Source: Cinclus cinclus
Taxonomy: Eukaryota > Chordata > Aves > Passeriformes > Cinclidae
DNA length: 64,000 nucleotides
Reading direction: 5' to 3'
Assembly (NCBI RefSeq): GCF_963662255.1
Contig: NC_085059.1
Coordinates: 3,751,001 to 3,815,000, forward strand
This document shows, in pieces, positions 8,928 to 20,655 of this stretch (the first letter of the stretch is position 1; every line of letters starts with the position of its first letter). Below the pieces are notes generated by a model. The model did not search any database. It saw only the letters and a program-made list of their open reading frames with translations, and was not told the DNA's origin. The translations under genes were made by a program, and so were the position numbers.

Positions 8928-10160
8928 TTCCTTCCTTCCTTCCTTCCTTCCTTCCTTCCTTCCTTACTTCCTTCCTTCCTCCCTTCCTTCCTTCCTCCCT
9001 CCCTCCCTTCCTCCCTCCCTTCCTTCCTCCCTCCCTTCCTTCCTTCCTTCATTCCTTCCTTCCTTCCTTCCTTCCTTCCTTCCTTCCTTCCTTCCTTCCT
9101 TCCTTCCTTCCTTCCTTCCTTCCTTCCTTCCTTCCTTCCATCCTTCCTTCCTTCCTTCCTTCCTTCCTTCCTTCCTTCCTTCCTTCTTTCCTTCCTTCCT
9201 TCCTTCCTTCCTTCCTTCCTTCCTTACTTCCTTCCTTCCTTCCTTCCTTCCTTCCTTCCTTCCTCCCTTCCTTCCTTCCTCCCTCCCTTCCTTCCTCCCG
9301 CCCTCCCTTCCTCCCTCCCTCCCTTCCTCCCTCCCTCCCTTCCTTCCTCCCTTCCTTCCTTCCTTCCTTCCTTCCTTCCTTCCTTCCTTCCTTCCTTCCT
9401 TCTTTCCTTCTTTCCTTCCTTCCTTCCTTCCTTCCTTCCTTCCTTCCTTCCTCCCGCCCTTCCTTCGTCCCGCCCTCCCTTCCTCCCTCCCTCCCTTCCT
9501 TCCTACCTTCCTTCCTTCCTTCCTTCCTTCCTTACTTCCTTCCTTCCTCCCTCCCTTCCTTCCTCCCTCCATTCCTTCCTCCCTCCCTCCCTTCCTTCCT
9601 TCCTTCCTTCCTTCCTTCCTTCCTTCCTTCCTTCCTTCCTTCCTTCCTTCCTTCCTTCCTTCCTTCCTTCCTTCCTTCCTTCTTTCCTTCCTTCCTTCCT
9701 TCCTTCCTTCCTTCCTTCCTTCCTTCCTTCCTTCCTTCCTTCCTCCCTTCCTTCCTCCCTCCCTTCCTTCCTCCCGCCCTCCCTTCCTCCCTCCCTCCCT
9801 TCCTCCCTCCCTCCCTTCCTTCCTCCCGCCCTTCCTTCCTCCCGCCCTCCCTTCCTCCCTCCCTCCCTTCCTTCCTACCTTCCTGCCTTCCTTCCTTCCA
9901 TCCTTACTTCCTTCCTTCCTCCCTCCCATCCTTCCTCCCGCCCTCCCTTCCTCCCTCCCTCCCTTCCTTCCTTCCTTCCTTCCTTCCTTCCTTCCTTCCT
10001 TCCTTCCTTCCTTCCTTCCTTCCTTCCTCCCTTCCTACCTCCCTGCCTTCCTTCCTTCCTTCCTTCCTTCCTTCCTTCCTTCCTCCCTGCCTTCCTTCCT
10101 TCCTTCCTTCCTTCCTTCCTTCTTTCCTTCCTTCCTTCCTTCCTTCCTTCCCTCCCTCCC
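8928..10160. repeat. Expanded TTCC/CTCC array, U2 (about 1.2 kb)
   Basis: The largest array in the window. Long pure TTCC runs alternate with CTCCCTCC and CCCGCC interruptions arranged in a higher-order pattern (similar interrupted blocks near 9290, 9460, 9770 and 9930). All pyrimidines lie on the plus strand, and the long open frames through it on both strands are artefacts. Confidence 0.95.
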
Positions 10161-10441
10161 AGACTGACAGGGATAATGGGCATCTATAGGGCCCCTCTGT
10201 AAATATGTTCAGCATGTTCAAGGCTTTTTTTAAAGGAACAATTTCAACATTGTTAGCCTAAAGTTCCCACAATGTTAATCTATAGCTTCTAGATTTTTAC
10301 TGTGTAGGTCCCATATTGTTACCAGTATAGTCTCCCTTGTAAATATGTTCTAGAGATTGTTGTTGTTGTTGTTAGAAGGAAACATGTTCTTCAAATGTTT
10401 GGCTGAACTTTGTTCAATAAATACTATTTCTTATTAAAACC
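10161..10441 (+). promoter_or_regulatory. 3' UTR end of copy 2
   Basis: TGTAAATA lies at 10198-10205 and 10338-10345, and AATAAA at 10416-10421. The block is separated from the stop codon by 1.3 kb, mostly microsatellite. Confidence 0.53.
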
Positions 10442-11970
10442 TCGCCTCTCTTTGCAATTCCTTTGGGCAACCTTTGCACAGTGCTGGTTTCCACTTGCTC
10501 ATGGTTCCTGGGGCTGCAGGTCCCTGGGGGTGCTGGCACAGCCAGCCCTGGCTGAGGGTCCCTGTGCAGGGGGGTCCCACTGAGCCAGCACTGCTGTTCC
10601 TGGGGCACAGCAGTGTCCCCAAGGGCAAAGCTCTCACCAGCAGAGAGGGAGCTCTGACAGCAGCAGGCCCTGCAGCAACGCCACCAAAGCAAAGGAAACC
10701 TCCTGACACCCTTCCTGCTGCGGCCACAGGGACTCCTGGGCAGGAGCCAGCATCAGGCACAGGGATGCAACATCCACCTCCATGCTCTGAAGGTCACGAC
10801 AGCCTTGGCAAGTCTGGGACCTGCACCCGGGCTGCTGCAGGGGCTGATGTTTAAGGCTTGCAGCCTCCAAAGCCTCTGGGCTTTGCTTCCCCCGCTGCCT
10901 TCCATTGCCCTGTGCCCAGGATCCTCACCCTGCCCGTGTTCCTGCTGCTGCCAGCAGCCCCCAGAGCCCCTCACTCCCTGAGCATCCCCATCACACGGAG
11001 CACTGGCAAATCCCACACGCTTCACAAAGCAAACTCCCCCACAGTAACCAAACCACTCTTTGGTCAGAGGGTGCCAAGGGGAAGCTCAGCACCAGCTGCT
11101 GTTTAAAGCATGCTTTCAAAAGTGGGTTCAGGCACTCTGGCAGTGCCTGCTGCGCAGCTGAGGCTGTGGGAACACAGCACTGGCTCAGGCCAGCCCTCAG
11201 CCCCTCACAGCTCATGCCAAGGGCCCAGCTCACAAAGCAGTTTCACACCACTTGCTGCAGCTATTTCAAAGGCCTAAATGTCATTGGCAGGAGCCATTTA
11301 GTTGCCAACTCAGTGTCCGTGTCCTGGCAGGAGAAGCCACCAAGGGGCCTCTGCATGTGCACTCAGGGCACTTCCACTGCCATCCCAAAGGGATCGCAAA
11401 GGACAGGGCTCTTCTTTCAGCACTGCTGAGCTCCTCACGCAGCATTGAAGTCTCAGGAAGAGACAAGAATTGAGTGCACCAGGGAAGCTGGCCTCCAAGA
11501 AAACGCATCAATCCCACGGCCCACCCAAGCCAACGGCCTGCATGTCTGTACCTTCTCCTCCTTCTCTCTTCTCTGCTGTCACTTTGCCCCTTCTCTCTGT
11601 CCGGGAGCTTGGCCTCTCAGACAAATAAAAGATGTGCATCCACACCTAGGCACGGCATAGATGTCTTACACAACTGTCCCTTCTTCCCCGACAGCTGCAA
11701 ATCCTACAGCTGCCAGACCTCATCCCTTGCTCCTAGAAAGGGAGACAAGACTTTCCATTCTAATCCATTGCCCAGCCCTAAGTCAATGACACAGTCAGTA
11801 GAAATAGCTGTGAAATCCCCGGCAGGAACCTGCCAGAAGAGCTACAGCTGTGGAGGGGGAAGCAGCAAACTCCCATCCCCAACACTGCTTTGGACTCCTT
11901 ACCAGCTAAAACAGATCCCACTCCTGTGACTTTTTCCATTTTTTTGTTAACCACAACTACCATCAATTTA

Positions 11971-12201
11971 AATCCATTGAAAACAAGATCACAGGAGGGG
12001 TTGCGTGGAAAGGAACCTTCAATCCCACCCAGTGCAAGCTTTGCCATGGCAGGGACACCTGCCACTGTCCCACGCTGCTCCAGCCTGGCCTTGGGCACTG
12101 CCAGGGATCCAGGGGCAGCCACAGCTGCTCTGGGCACCCTGTGCCAGCCCTGCCCATCCTGCCAGGGAACACTTCCTGACCCATATCCCATCTGCAGCTG
12201 C
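11971..12201 (-). mobile_element. CR1 3' fragment, minus strand, U3
   Basis: Same ancestral insertion; it carries the CTGCAGCTGCTCC variant at its outer end, shared with U4 and U6. Confidence 0.75.
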
Positions 12202-13802
12202 TCCCAGTGCCAACACGTGTCACTGCATGGCCTTGGGATGATGGATCAAGAGAAAGCCCCAAGCTTTGAGCAGAGTTCCCAGTGCCTGTGCTGGGGACGT
12301 GCCACCCACCTGCCCCTCAAGCACTCAGCTGCCTCGCAGCCAGATGGAGTGTCCAACGGGTAAAGTACTCCCAGAGGATCAAACCCTGGTCACTGCACCA
12401 ATGACAAGGTCTTTATTGGGAAAAGAAATGTCGAAGCACAGCGACATTTCTTTTCCAAGCAGGAGACGCTGATCCTGTGCCGGCAGCGCAGGGATGCTGT
12501 TATTGCTGGTCCTCATTTCATGCCTTTATCAGCTGCAGGGGCACCAGGACAGGCTGTGGTCTCCCAGGGCAGCTCTGAGTGACACTGCTGTCCCCACCAG
12601 CTGTCCCCAGCCCTGGGTGCTGCCACGTGCCCCAGCCTCTGCAGCCCAAAGCACCTGGAGATCCCCCCGAGCATCAGCGATCGGGGCCGCTGCAATCAGC
12701 CTGCTGACCCAAAACCTCAAGTGCTGCCACAAGAAAAGCAGCTGATTCATTGATACCTCGGAATTTCATGTCTCAATGCAAGGACAGGAAGCACCCCTAT
12801 GCCACCAAATCATTGCTAAGGGCTTGCAAGCCTCAACGCGGAGATTTCAGCGTTGGACACGCAGTCAGGGCAAGGGTAAATCCACACAGAAATGACTCAG
12901 AAATTCCAAAACACACATCATGTTGGTCTTGACGCCTTTCTTGTTGGCTCAAGGGCTGTTTCCGTGGGCCACGCTTGCACAGAAAGAAAGGAAGTGCAGC
13001 TGCTGAGGAACATCTCCATGCCCTCAGCAGGTTTTGGTGCCTTTGCTGCAAGGCCGCTCCTGTCAGAGCCCCCTCTCTGCTGCTGACACCTTTGCTCTTG
13101 GGGACACCAGCCCAGGAACACCAGCAGGGCCCAGGGTTGACTCAGGGGGACCCCCCTGTGCACAGGGACTCCCAGCCCCGTGGCTGTGCCAGCACCCCCA
13201 GAAACACCAAGATCTGGCAGCACTTTGCTCCGCTGCTCTTTCCGCACACGGAACCATCTCCTTCCTTTGCCATCCCAGGAAAATTCAACCTCTACCTCAG
13301 CCAAAGATCATTTCCCACACAGGGCTGATCAGAAATGTTCTTCTGCACTTCCTCCACCAAAACCACCCCCGCATGCCCACAAGACATTCCAGGGCCATCG
13401 GGAAACCCTCCACAAACACTGCGCAGGCACCCAGGACCACGGGCTTTCCATCTCTGCCATTCAGGCTCCCTGCGCTGCTCCTGGTCATTTTCTCCTCCTC
13501 TCTCCATAACTTTGGGAACCACAGAGCTCCCAGGCTTTGGCAATTCCCAAGGCCACTGCCATCCTTGACTTCTTGGACACCCCCAGGGCTGTGGACAGAC
13601 ACCCCTGTGTTTTCCCGCAGAAGATGTTAAGAGCCAACAGGAAGCCACAAAGTTACTGAGGCTGCTAGATCACCTCCCCAAAAGAAAAAGCTGAAAAAGC
13701 TGTGGCTGCTGAGGAAGGGGAGGTGAAGCTTGTGTGGCAAGCTCAGAGCATATTCACAGTGAATGAAAGGTGGAAGAGGGAGGGTGACTCTTCCTCAGGA
13801 AG

Positions 13803-14060
13803 TCTACTGATGGGACAAGGGGGAATGGGATCAAACGGAAAGAGAGTTGGAAGAGATTTGATGCTGGAAAGAAGTTCTTTAATCTGAGGCTGCTTGTCCC
13901 TGACACAGGGAGCTGTGCACATGTGGGTGCCCCATCCCCAGCAACATCCAAGGCCACATTGGACAGGGTTGAAGTGCTGGGAGCTTGCTCAGGTTGGAAC
14001 CAGATGATTTTTAGGGTCTCTTCCAAGCCAAACCACTCAAGGATTGGATGGTTCTATGGC
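13803..14060 (+). mobile_element. CR1 3' fragment upstream of copy 3
   Basis: Same insertion; tail GGATTGGATGG as in U1. Confidence 0.8.
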
Positions 14061-14223
14061 GTCCATCTCCAAGAGAGGAGTGGCCCTGAAGCTTCTGTGA
14101 CATCACAGGGCCCAGAGTGCTGCAGGTGGAAGGTCCAGGGCCTGGAGACCAGCACAACAGACAGTTCACCTGCTGCCAGCACTCAGTTCTCCCCCACTCT
14201 TCGCTCTCTGCCACGGTGCCAAG

Positions 14224-14748
14224 ATGTTCCTGCTGCCAGTACTCGCTTGTCCCCCGCTCTTCGTTCTCTGCCTTGGTGCTGAGCTGCTCCTGCTGCCGGG
14301 ACTTTTCCTGCACTTCTACTGGAGCATCAACACCAACAGCATGAGCGCTCCTGTCCCAGTGGAGGTACAGTGCCATCCCAGGGAGGGGGGCAGCCCTGAG
14401 TGCCAGGGCAGGCTGCAGCCCTGTGGGGATGGATGCTGGGGACAGGGACCCCAAGTGACATTGTGCTGTCTCATGCAGACTGCCAGAGACACCATTGAGG
14501 ATATGGAGGTGGATGAGCAGGATGACACCGAGCCCATGGAAGTGGACGAATATGATGAGACTGAGCCCATGGAAGTGGATGAGCAGGATGACACCGAGCC
14601 CATGGAAGTGGACGAATATGATGAGACTGAGCCCATGGAAGTGGATGAACAGGATGACACCGAGCCCATGGAAGTGGATGAATATGATGAGACTGAGCCC
14701 ATGGACGTCGATGAGAAGGACAAGGAAGAGCCCGTGATCCTGGCATGA
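14224..14748 (+). CDS. Acidic-repeat small protein, copy 3
   Basis: A 174-aa intact copy with Trp33/Ser34 (two linked C-to-G changes), Glu59 and Gln74. This is the only Trp33 copy with Glu59. The possible intron is 14365-14478, with a more pyrimidine-rich acceptor (GCTGTCTCATGCAG) than copy 1. Confidence 0.58.
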   Translation: MFLLPVLACPPLFVLCLGAELLLLPGLFLHFYWSINTNSMSAPVPVEVQCHPREGGSPECQGRLQPCGDGCWGQGPQVTLCCLMQTARDTIEDMEVDEQDDTEPMEVDEYDETEPMEVDEQDDTEPMEVDEYDETEPMEVDEQDDTEPMEVDEYDETEPMDVDEKDKEEPVILA

Positions 14749-14874
14749 GGATGGAGCCCCAGGAGCAGGAAAACCTGATGCTCCCCTGCCCTGCCCACAG
14801 GCAGTGCCCAGCCTGGGGCGGGGCTGGCTGGCTCTCCTCAGGGACATGGTGCTCAAGGAAGTCCTGCTCTGCTG

Positions 14875-14904
14875 CTTCCTTCCTTCCTTCCTTCCTTCCC
14901 TCCC
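14875..14904. repeat. TTCC microsatellite, U3 (short form)
   Basis: A run of about 28 bp of pure TTCC ending in CTCCCAG. Confidence 0.9.
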
Positions 14905-15185
14905 AGACTGACAGGGATAATGGGCATCGACAGGGCCCCGCTGTAAATATGTTCAGCATGTTCGAGGCTTTTTTTATAGGAACAATTTGAAGATTGTTAG
15001 CCTAAAGGTCCCAGAATGTTAATCTATAGCTTCCAGACTTTTACAGTATAAGTCCCAGATTGTTAACAGTATAGTCTTCCTTGTAAATATGTTCTAGAGA
15101 CTGTTGTTGTTGTTGTTAGAAGTAAATATGTTCTTCAAATGTTTGGCTGAACTTTGTTCAATAAATACTATTTCTTATTAAAACC
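14905..15185 (+). promoter_or_regulatory. 3' UTR end of copy 3
   Basis: TGTAAATA lies at 14942-14949 and 15082-15089, and AATAAA at 15160-15165. Confidence 0.53.
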
Positions 15186-16422
15186 TCGCCTCTCTTTGCA
15201 ATTCCTTTGGGCAACCTTTGCACAGTGCTGGTTTCCACTTGCTCATGGTTCCTGGGGCTGCAGGTCCCTGGGGGTGCTGGCACAGCCAGCCCTGGCTGGG
15301 GGTCCCTGTGCAGGGGGGTCCCACTGAGCCAGCACTGCTGTTCCTGGGGCACAGCAGGGTCCCCAAGGGCAAAGCTCTCACCAGCAGAGAGGGAGCTCTG
15401 ACAGCAGCAGGCCCTGCAGCAACGCCACCAAAGCAAAGGAAACCTCCTGACACCCTTCCTGCTGCAGCCACAGGGACTCCTGGGCAGGAGCCAGCATCAG
15501 GCACAGGGATGCAACATCCACCTCCATGCTCTGAAGGTCTCGACAGCCTTGGCAAGTCTGGGACCTGCACCCGGGCTGCTGCAGGGGCTGATGTTTAAGG
15601 CTTGCAGCCTCCAAAGCCTCTGGGCTTTGCTTCCCCCGCTGCCTTCCATTGCCCTGTGCCCAGGATCCTCACCCTGCCCGTGTTCCTGCTGCTGCCAGCA
15701 GCCCCCAGAGCCCCTCACTCCCTGAGCATCCCCATCACAGGGGGCACTGGCAAATCCCACACGCTTCACAAAGCAAACTCCCCCACAGTAACCAAACCAC
15801 TCTTTGGTCAGAGGGTGCCAAGGGGAAGCTCAGCACCAGCTGCTGTTTAAAGCATGCTTTCAAAAGTGGGTTCAGGCACTCTGGCAGTGCCTGCTGCGCA
15901 GCTGAGGCTGTGGGAACACAGCACTGGCTCAGGCCAGCCCTCAGCGCCTCACAGCTCATGCCAAGGGCCCAGCTCGCAAAGCAGTTTCACACCACTTGCT
16001 GCAGCTATTTCAAAGGCCTAAATGTCATTCGCAGGAGCCATTTAGTTGCCAACTCAGTGTCCGTGTCCTGGCAGGAGAAGCCACCAAGGGGCCTCTGCAT
16101 GTGCACTCAGGGCACTTCCACTGCCATCCCAAAGGGATCGCAAAGGACAGGGCTCTTCTTTCAGATGTCTTACACAACTGTCCCTTCTTCCCCAACAGCT
16201 GCAAATCCTACAGCTGCCAGACCTCATCCCTTGCTCCTAGAAAGGGAGAGAAGACTTTCCATTCTAATCCATTGCCCAGCCCTAAGTCAACGACACAGTC
16301 AGTAGAAATAGCTGTGAAATCCCCGGCAGGAACCTGCCAGAAGAGCTACAGCTGTGGAGGGGGAAGCAGCAAACTCCCACTCCCACCCCCACCACTGCTT
16401 TGGACTCCTTACCAGCTAAAAC

Positions 16423-16428
16423 ATATCC
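16423..16428 (+). repeat. ERV1 target-site duplication, left
   Basis: ATATCC, identical to 21018-21023; other units read AGATCC at this site. Confidence 0.85.
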
Positions 16429-16789
16429 TGTTTTAATGCACATTTATGGTTTTGTTTTGCACTGAGGATGGGTTGTTCTGTTTGCCCATGGGTTTGTATC
16501 CTGGTTGTCCCCTTCCCTTAACCCCTGCCTTTCCCCTGGCCAGCCCTGAGTGTGAACAACCCCTGTGACCCGGGGTTTCTTCGCCCTTGAGTTGGGATTG
16601 AAAATACCCCACGTTTCCCATGCTATCTCTCTTCTCCCTGCAACCCTTCAGGACAATAAACTCGGATCATTCCGGGAAGTAGGGCCCCCTCTAATTTTTT
16701 ACCTTTGTCCTTGTCAGATAAAAATCCCCCATCTCTCTGACCCTGAGCTATCCCAGGCACGTCAGAGAGACCAGGGGGAAGATCCGACA
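16429..16789 (+). repeat. ERV1 5' LTR
   Basis: Starts TGTTTTAATGCAC and ends GATCCGACA. AATAAA lies at 16655-16660. No clear TATA box is seen. Confidence 0.88.
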
Positions 16790-17157
16790 AGTTGGCGCTC
16801 TGCCTTGAAGGCTTTCTCACAGAAGTTTGAGAGCCTCTTGCTCTGGGCTGGAGTCCTATCTAAGGATTCATTAAGCCTTTTGGATTGCTCAGCTCCTTTC
16901 TAGCACGAAATTGCTTTCTGCGCAATATTCTGCTAGAAAGGGACAAACTGGTAGCTTGCTTTGGAGCCCAACAAGTCAGCTGGGGACAAGGGACTTTTCT
17001 TTGCAGCAGTTTGGATGACCCAAGCCTCTAGGAAGGGGTGAGTGACCCTTGCAGCAGGCAGGGACCCCAAAAGGAGCCGGGGGGGTGGGGAGGGGGTCAG
17101 TCGGAAGATGGGTGTGGCAGCATAGCCAGCGTGTGGCCCCTTCTAACCCGGGGTTAG
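16790..17157 (+). other. ERV1 leader and lost matrix region
   Basis: TGGCGC at 16793-16798 matches the first six bases of a Lys-tRNA primer site, but the rest is degenerate. No open frame of note is present; gag matrix appears deleted or decayed. Confidence 0.5.
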
Positions 17158-18066
17158 GGGGCAACAGCTGCCTGTTTTCTGGTTTTTCTGACTGCAAGAA
17201 AAGGTAGAAATGAAATTAGACAATTCCAAAATTTTTCATCTCAAACTTTTAGGGAACTTTGCAAAATTCAAAAAGAATTTGGCCGCAATAGTGAAATCTT
17301 TAAAGGGATGTTGAAAGCTACCCTACCATCCAATGAATTAGTTCCAGCTGATCTTCGAGATCTTTTCAAGTGTTTCCTGAGCCCCTCAGAGTTTGATATG
17401 TGGGAAAACATTTGGAAGACATCTCTGAAGGGACTGCTAAAGGAACTTCTACAAAGTAGCCAAAATGCAGTAGACCCAGATGGAAATCCCGTAACTCTAG
17501 AATATTTATGTGGGGAAGGGGAGTGGTCTAACCCTGACGATCAAGTCAGAGTACTAACAAAATGGATTCTAACAAACATCTGTGAAGTAGCAGAAAAGGT
17601 TTTTAACCAGCTGCCTACTTCAGAGACCACGGGTAGTTATACTAATGTTAAACAGTTTACTTCTGAGCCCTTTTTACAGTTTGTTGATGGCCTTGGAGAA
17701 CAGATCCAAAGACAAGTGCAGAATCCCTTAGCACAAGAGGAACTCATTTAGGAGTTGGCCCAGAGAAATGCTAATGAGGCCTGTCCAAGAGTGATCCTGG
17801 GCCTGCCTCCAATGCCACCACCTACTTTACCAGAGATTATAGAGGCATGCACCAGGAACGCAGAGCTGTTCAGTGGGCCAGAAAGAAGGCTTGGACTACC
17901 AAACCCAAGAACTGCACCAGCCGTAACATCAGGAGTAAAGAAGCAGCCCATGACACCAGAACAGCTTCAGCACATCATCTGCTTCCACTGCAGAAACCCA
18001 GGACACTTCGCCAGAGACTGTCCACAAAGCCAACAGCAAAACAAACTCAACCAACAAAAAAACTAA
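17158..18066 (+). pseudogene. gag: ERV1 gag remnant (capsid, nucleocapsid)
   Basis: The frame is open from 17158. It covers capsid, including a major-homology-like segment (EPFLQFVDGLGEQI, about 17665-17706), then an in-frame TAG at 17749-17751, then nucleocapsid with one CCHC zinc knuckle (C-x2-C-x4-H-x4-C, 17980-18021). It ends at TAA 18064-18066, directly after a slippery sequence. The N-terminal matrix part is absent. The single internal stop is its only obvious break. Confidence 0.85.
18057..18063 (+). promoter_or_regulatory. ERV1 gag/pro -1 frameshift site
   Basis: A_AAA_AAC in the gag frame, immediately followed by the gag stop TAA. This is the heptamer type used at the gag/pro junction of betaretroviruses. 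The -1 frame leads directly into the dUTPase-like reading frame. Confidence 0.75.
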
Positions 18067-18607
18067 ATTTAAAGTGCGTACCCGCAACTGACAGAACTGC
18101 GCGCAAAGATATAAATGCAGCGGGCTCCACACTGGCAGAAGCCTCTCTCTTGACCGAAAAGGGGGAGGAAGGGAAACAGGGTGTGGGAATGCAAAATGAA
18201 TGTTTGTTTAAAAAAGTTAAGCAGCCGCAAGGCCATTTTAGGCTTATAACTACCAAAGGTTTTCATTTCAGGTCTACTGACTGGACAGTCATTGCAGTGG
18301 ACCTGCCAGACAACTTACAGGACGTGACGTTAAACCACAGGGAACTGGACAGTGAGTATTTTGTTACTGGGGACACAGCACACCCACACCCCTGGAAATT
18401 GAGATAGCTCCCATGACCATCAAGGGAAACATAAGTAGCCTCATTCTCCTGGCAAGATGTCCCCAAACACCATTCTATTTGGCTGAAGGGCAAATCGTTG
18501 CCCAGGCAATTCCTATTCCAGCAGAGATCCCAGTAGATGGAAAATCACCTGAAGTCTACTGGGCAGAAGTGGTGGGTGAGGACAAAGCCCCCTCCTCAAT
18601 TTATTAA
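18061..18607 (+). pseudogene. pro: ERV1 dUTPase-like (pro N-terminal) remnant
   Basis: Open in the -1 frame after the slippery site to a stop at 18405-18407. The homologous reading then continues in another frame (about 18390-18607, with an FYLAEGQIVAQAI segment matching FIPEGLPIAQAI of ERV2). One frameshift therefore lies near 18390. The protease domain that should follow is missing. Confidence 0.65.
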
Positions 18608-19580
18608 AGGGGGAGAGAGAGCTGGATTCTCCCAGAGAACTGACCCCAGAGGCAAAAACAGTCATAGAAAAAGCAGAAAAAGCTTTGGGCACAAGGCAAG
18701 CTCACCGGTATCACCCCGAGCTGCCCTTTAAATTTATTATCCTGGGAAAGCTGCCACACCTGCACGGTTTGATATTTCAGTGGACCAAAGGGCAAAAAGA
18801 TTCACGTTCAATCATAGAGTGGATTTTCCTTTCACGTGCAAGACCCAAAACCATCACTAAGCCACAAGAGCTAATAGCTCAGCTGATTTGTAAGGCAAGA
18901 GTAAGACTTTGTGAGCTGGCTGGTTGTGACTTTGCATGTATTCACCTCCCGGTCAAGCTTTCAAAGGAAGGAAAGAACTCTCCTGAGAAACTGACCAAAG
19001 AAATGTTTGAGCACCTGCTTCAGAGCAATGCCAACCTGCAGCTGTCCCTGGATAGCTACAGTGGACAAATATCAGTCCACGCCCCATCTCACAAGCTGTT
19101 CAATGAGGAATTCCACCTCATTCCTTGTGAAAAAAGGAGCCGTAGGCCACTCAAAGCTCTCACAGTGTTCACTGATGTGTCTGGAGCATCCCACAAGTCG
19201 GTGATGACTTGGAGAAATCCACAAACTCAAAATTGGGAAGCTGAGGTTGAGTTTGTGGAGGGTTCGCCCCAGATAGCAGAACTGGCCGCAGCTGTGAGAG
19301 CCTTTGAGAAGTTCTCGGAGCCAATTAACTTGGTAACCGACTCAGCCTATGTAGCTGGGGTGGTATCCAGAGCAAAGCAGGCAGTTCTCAAGGACATCGA
19401 GAACGAGCAGCTCTTCAGGTTGCTCTCCAGACTAATCTATTTGGTTTCGCATAGAGAGCACCTGTTCTATGTGATGCATGTAAGGTCACACACCGATCTG
19501 CCAGGTGAAATTGCAGAAGGGAATCATAAGGCAGACTCCCTTGCTGCCCCAGCTGAGAAAGCACGCCTCCCTGACAATTT
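18607..19580 (+). pseudogene. pol: ERV1 pol remnant: RT C-terminal end and RNase H
   Basis: The frame picks up in the RT connection region (TRQAHRYHPELPF, about 18690-18730; compare TRQAHRMDPMLPF in ERV2), so PR and the RT palm with its YxDD motif were removed by a deletion joined near 18607. RNase H follows with FTDVSG (an FTDGSG equivalent), VEGSPQIAELAAAVRAF, VTDSAYVAGV and HVRSHTDLPG. A +1 frameshift near 19580 separates it from integrase. Confidence 0.8.
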
Positions 19581-20508
19581 TCCAACAGGCAAAGCTGAGC
19601 CACCAGCAGTACCATCAAAATGTGCCAGGTCTGATCCGTCAGTTCCAGCTAACACGGAGTCAGGCTCGAGCCATTGTGGCCACCTGTCCCAGCTGCCAGC
19701 TCCAGGCCATGCCTTCGCTGGGTGTAGGGGTTAACCCCCGAGGCCTTGGCAGCTGTGAGGTGTGGCAGACAGACATCACACACATACCCAGTTTTGGTCG
19801 CCTCAAATATGTACTTGTAAGCATTGATACATATTCGGGTGCAGTTGATGCCTCTGGCCACGCAGGAGAAAAGGCTGTGCATGCCAAACAACACCTAGTG
19901 CAAGCCTTTTCAGTGCTGGGGATCCCTAGGGAAATCAAAATGGACAATGGCCCAGCGTACACATCCAAGGAGTTCCTAGAGTTTGTTCAGCAGTGGGGAG
20001 TGGAACATAAAACTGGCATCCCCCACTCCCTCACATCCAAGGTGTGATCGAGCGTGCCCACCAGACGCTCAAACAGGTCCTGGCTAGACAGAGTAGTTCA
20101 ACTTTGTGGATGTCTCCACAGCAAAAGCTCTGTAAAGCCATGTTTACTATCCATTTTCTAAACTGTTCTTTTGAAAATATGAGTCCACCTGTGGTTCGTC
20201 ACTTTAACAGTGGCAGTCAATTCAAACTGTCCCAGCATCCACCAGTTTTGATTAGGGACCCAGAAACATGGGAAACCAAAGGTCCCTATGAGCTTGTTAC
20301 CTGGGGGTGTGGTTATGCATGTGTATCCACCCCCTCAGGTTCCAGGTGGATCCCCCACAAGTGGGTGAAACCTTTTGTCCCCAAACATCCAGCTCCAGCA
20401 GAAGGGGATGACAAGCAAGTTTCAATTGCTTCAAACAGAAGACGCCGCCGAGAAGAAAACATCTCCTTGGAATGTGATTTTAACTCTAGCAAGGACACAA
20501 ACCTTTAA
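19580..20508 (+). pseudogene. pol: ERV1 integrase remnant
   Basis: An N-terminal HHCC zinc motif (HQQYH, then CPSC), the first catalytic Asp in WQTDITH, the second in MDNGPAY, and the Glu in VIERAH. A frameshift near 20040 lies between the second Asp and the Glu. A C-terminal domain follows to the stop at 20506-20508. Confidence 0.82.
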
Positions 20509-20655
20509 TATGCTTTAAAAATGTTTACTTTTCCCTTTTAGAAAAAACCTAACTCCCACTCATCCCAGTGATGAACCTTATCCAATATTGCGATATCCTG
20601 AATCGGAATGAAACCGATGCCTTTCTCGTAACTTATTAAACAAAAAATGGGGAGA
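20509..20655 (+). other. ERV1 3' end without env
   Basis: Only 147 bp separate the pol stop from the 3' LTR. No env-like sequence is seen; the end is a polypurine tract (AAAAAATGGGGAGA). Confidence 0.6.

Larger units (their letters stand above)
4745..10625 (+). repeat. Macrosatellite unit U2
   Basis: This is a 5881-bp copy; the excess over 4744 bp is a 1.2-kb TTCC/CTCC array at 8928-10160. The first 4 kb matches U1 with only scattered substitutions. Its last few hundred bases carry private variants (for example at the T-run at 10226 and a GAGGGTCC at 10554) that recur in U10. Confidence 0.95.
10626..15369 (+). repeat. Macrosatellite unit U3
   Basis: A 4744-bp copy of exactly the same length as U1, with a short TTCC run. 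It shares a private GTCACGAC variant near 10790 with U11 (60877). Its gene copy carries the Trp33/Ser34 haplotype. Confidence 0.95.

Noticed and set aside
8797..10202. Long open frames of Pro-Ser-Phe-Leu type (plus) and Gly-Arg-Lys-Glu type (minus) through the TTCC arrays
   Set aside because: A tetranucleotide repeat without stop codons is open in several frames at once; the frames begin in unrelated sequence and their length follows array length.
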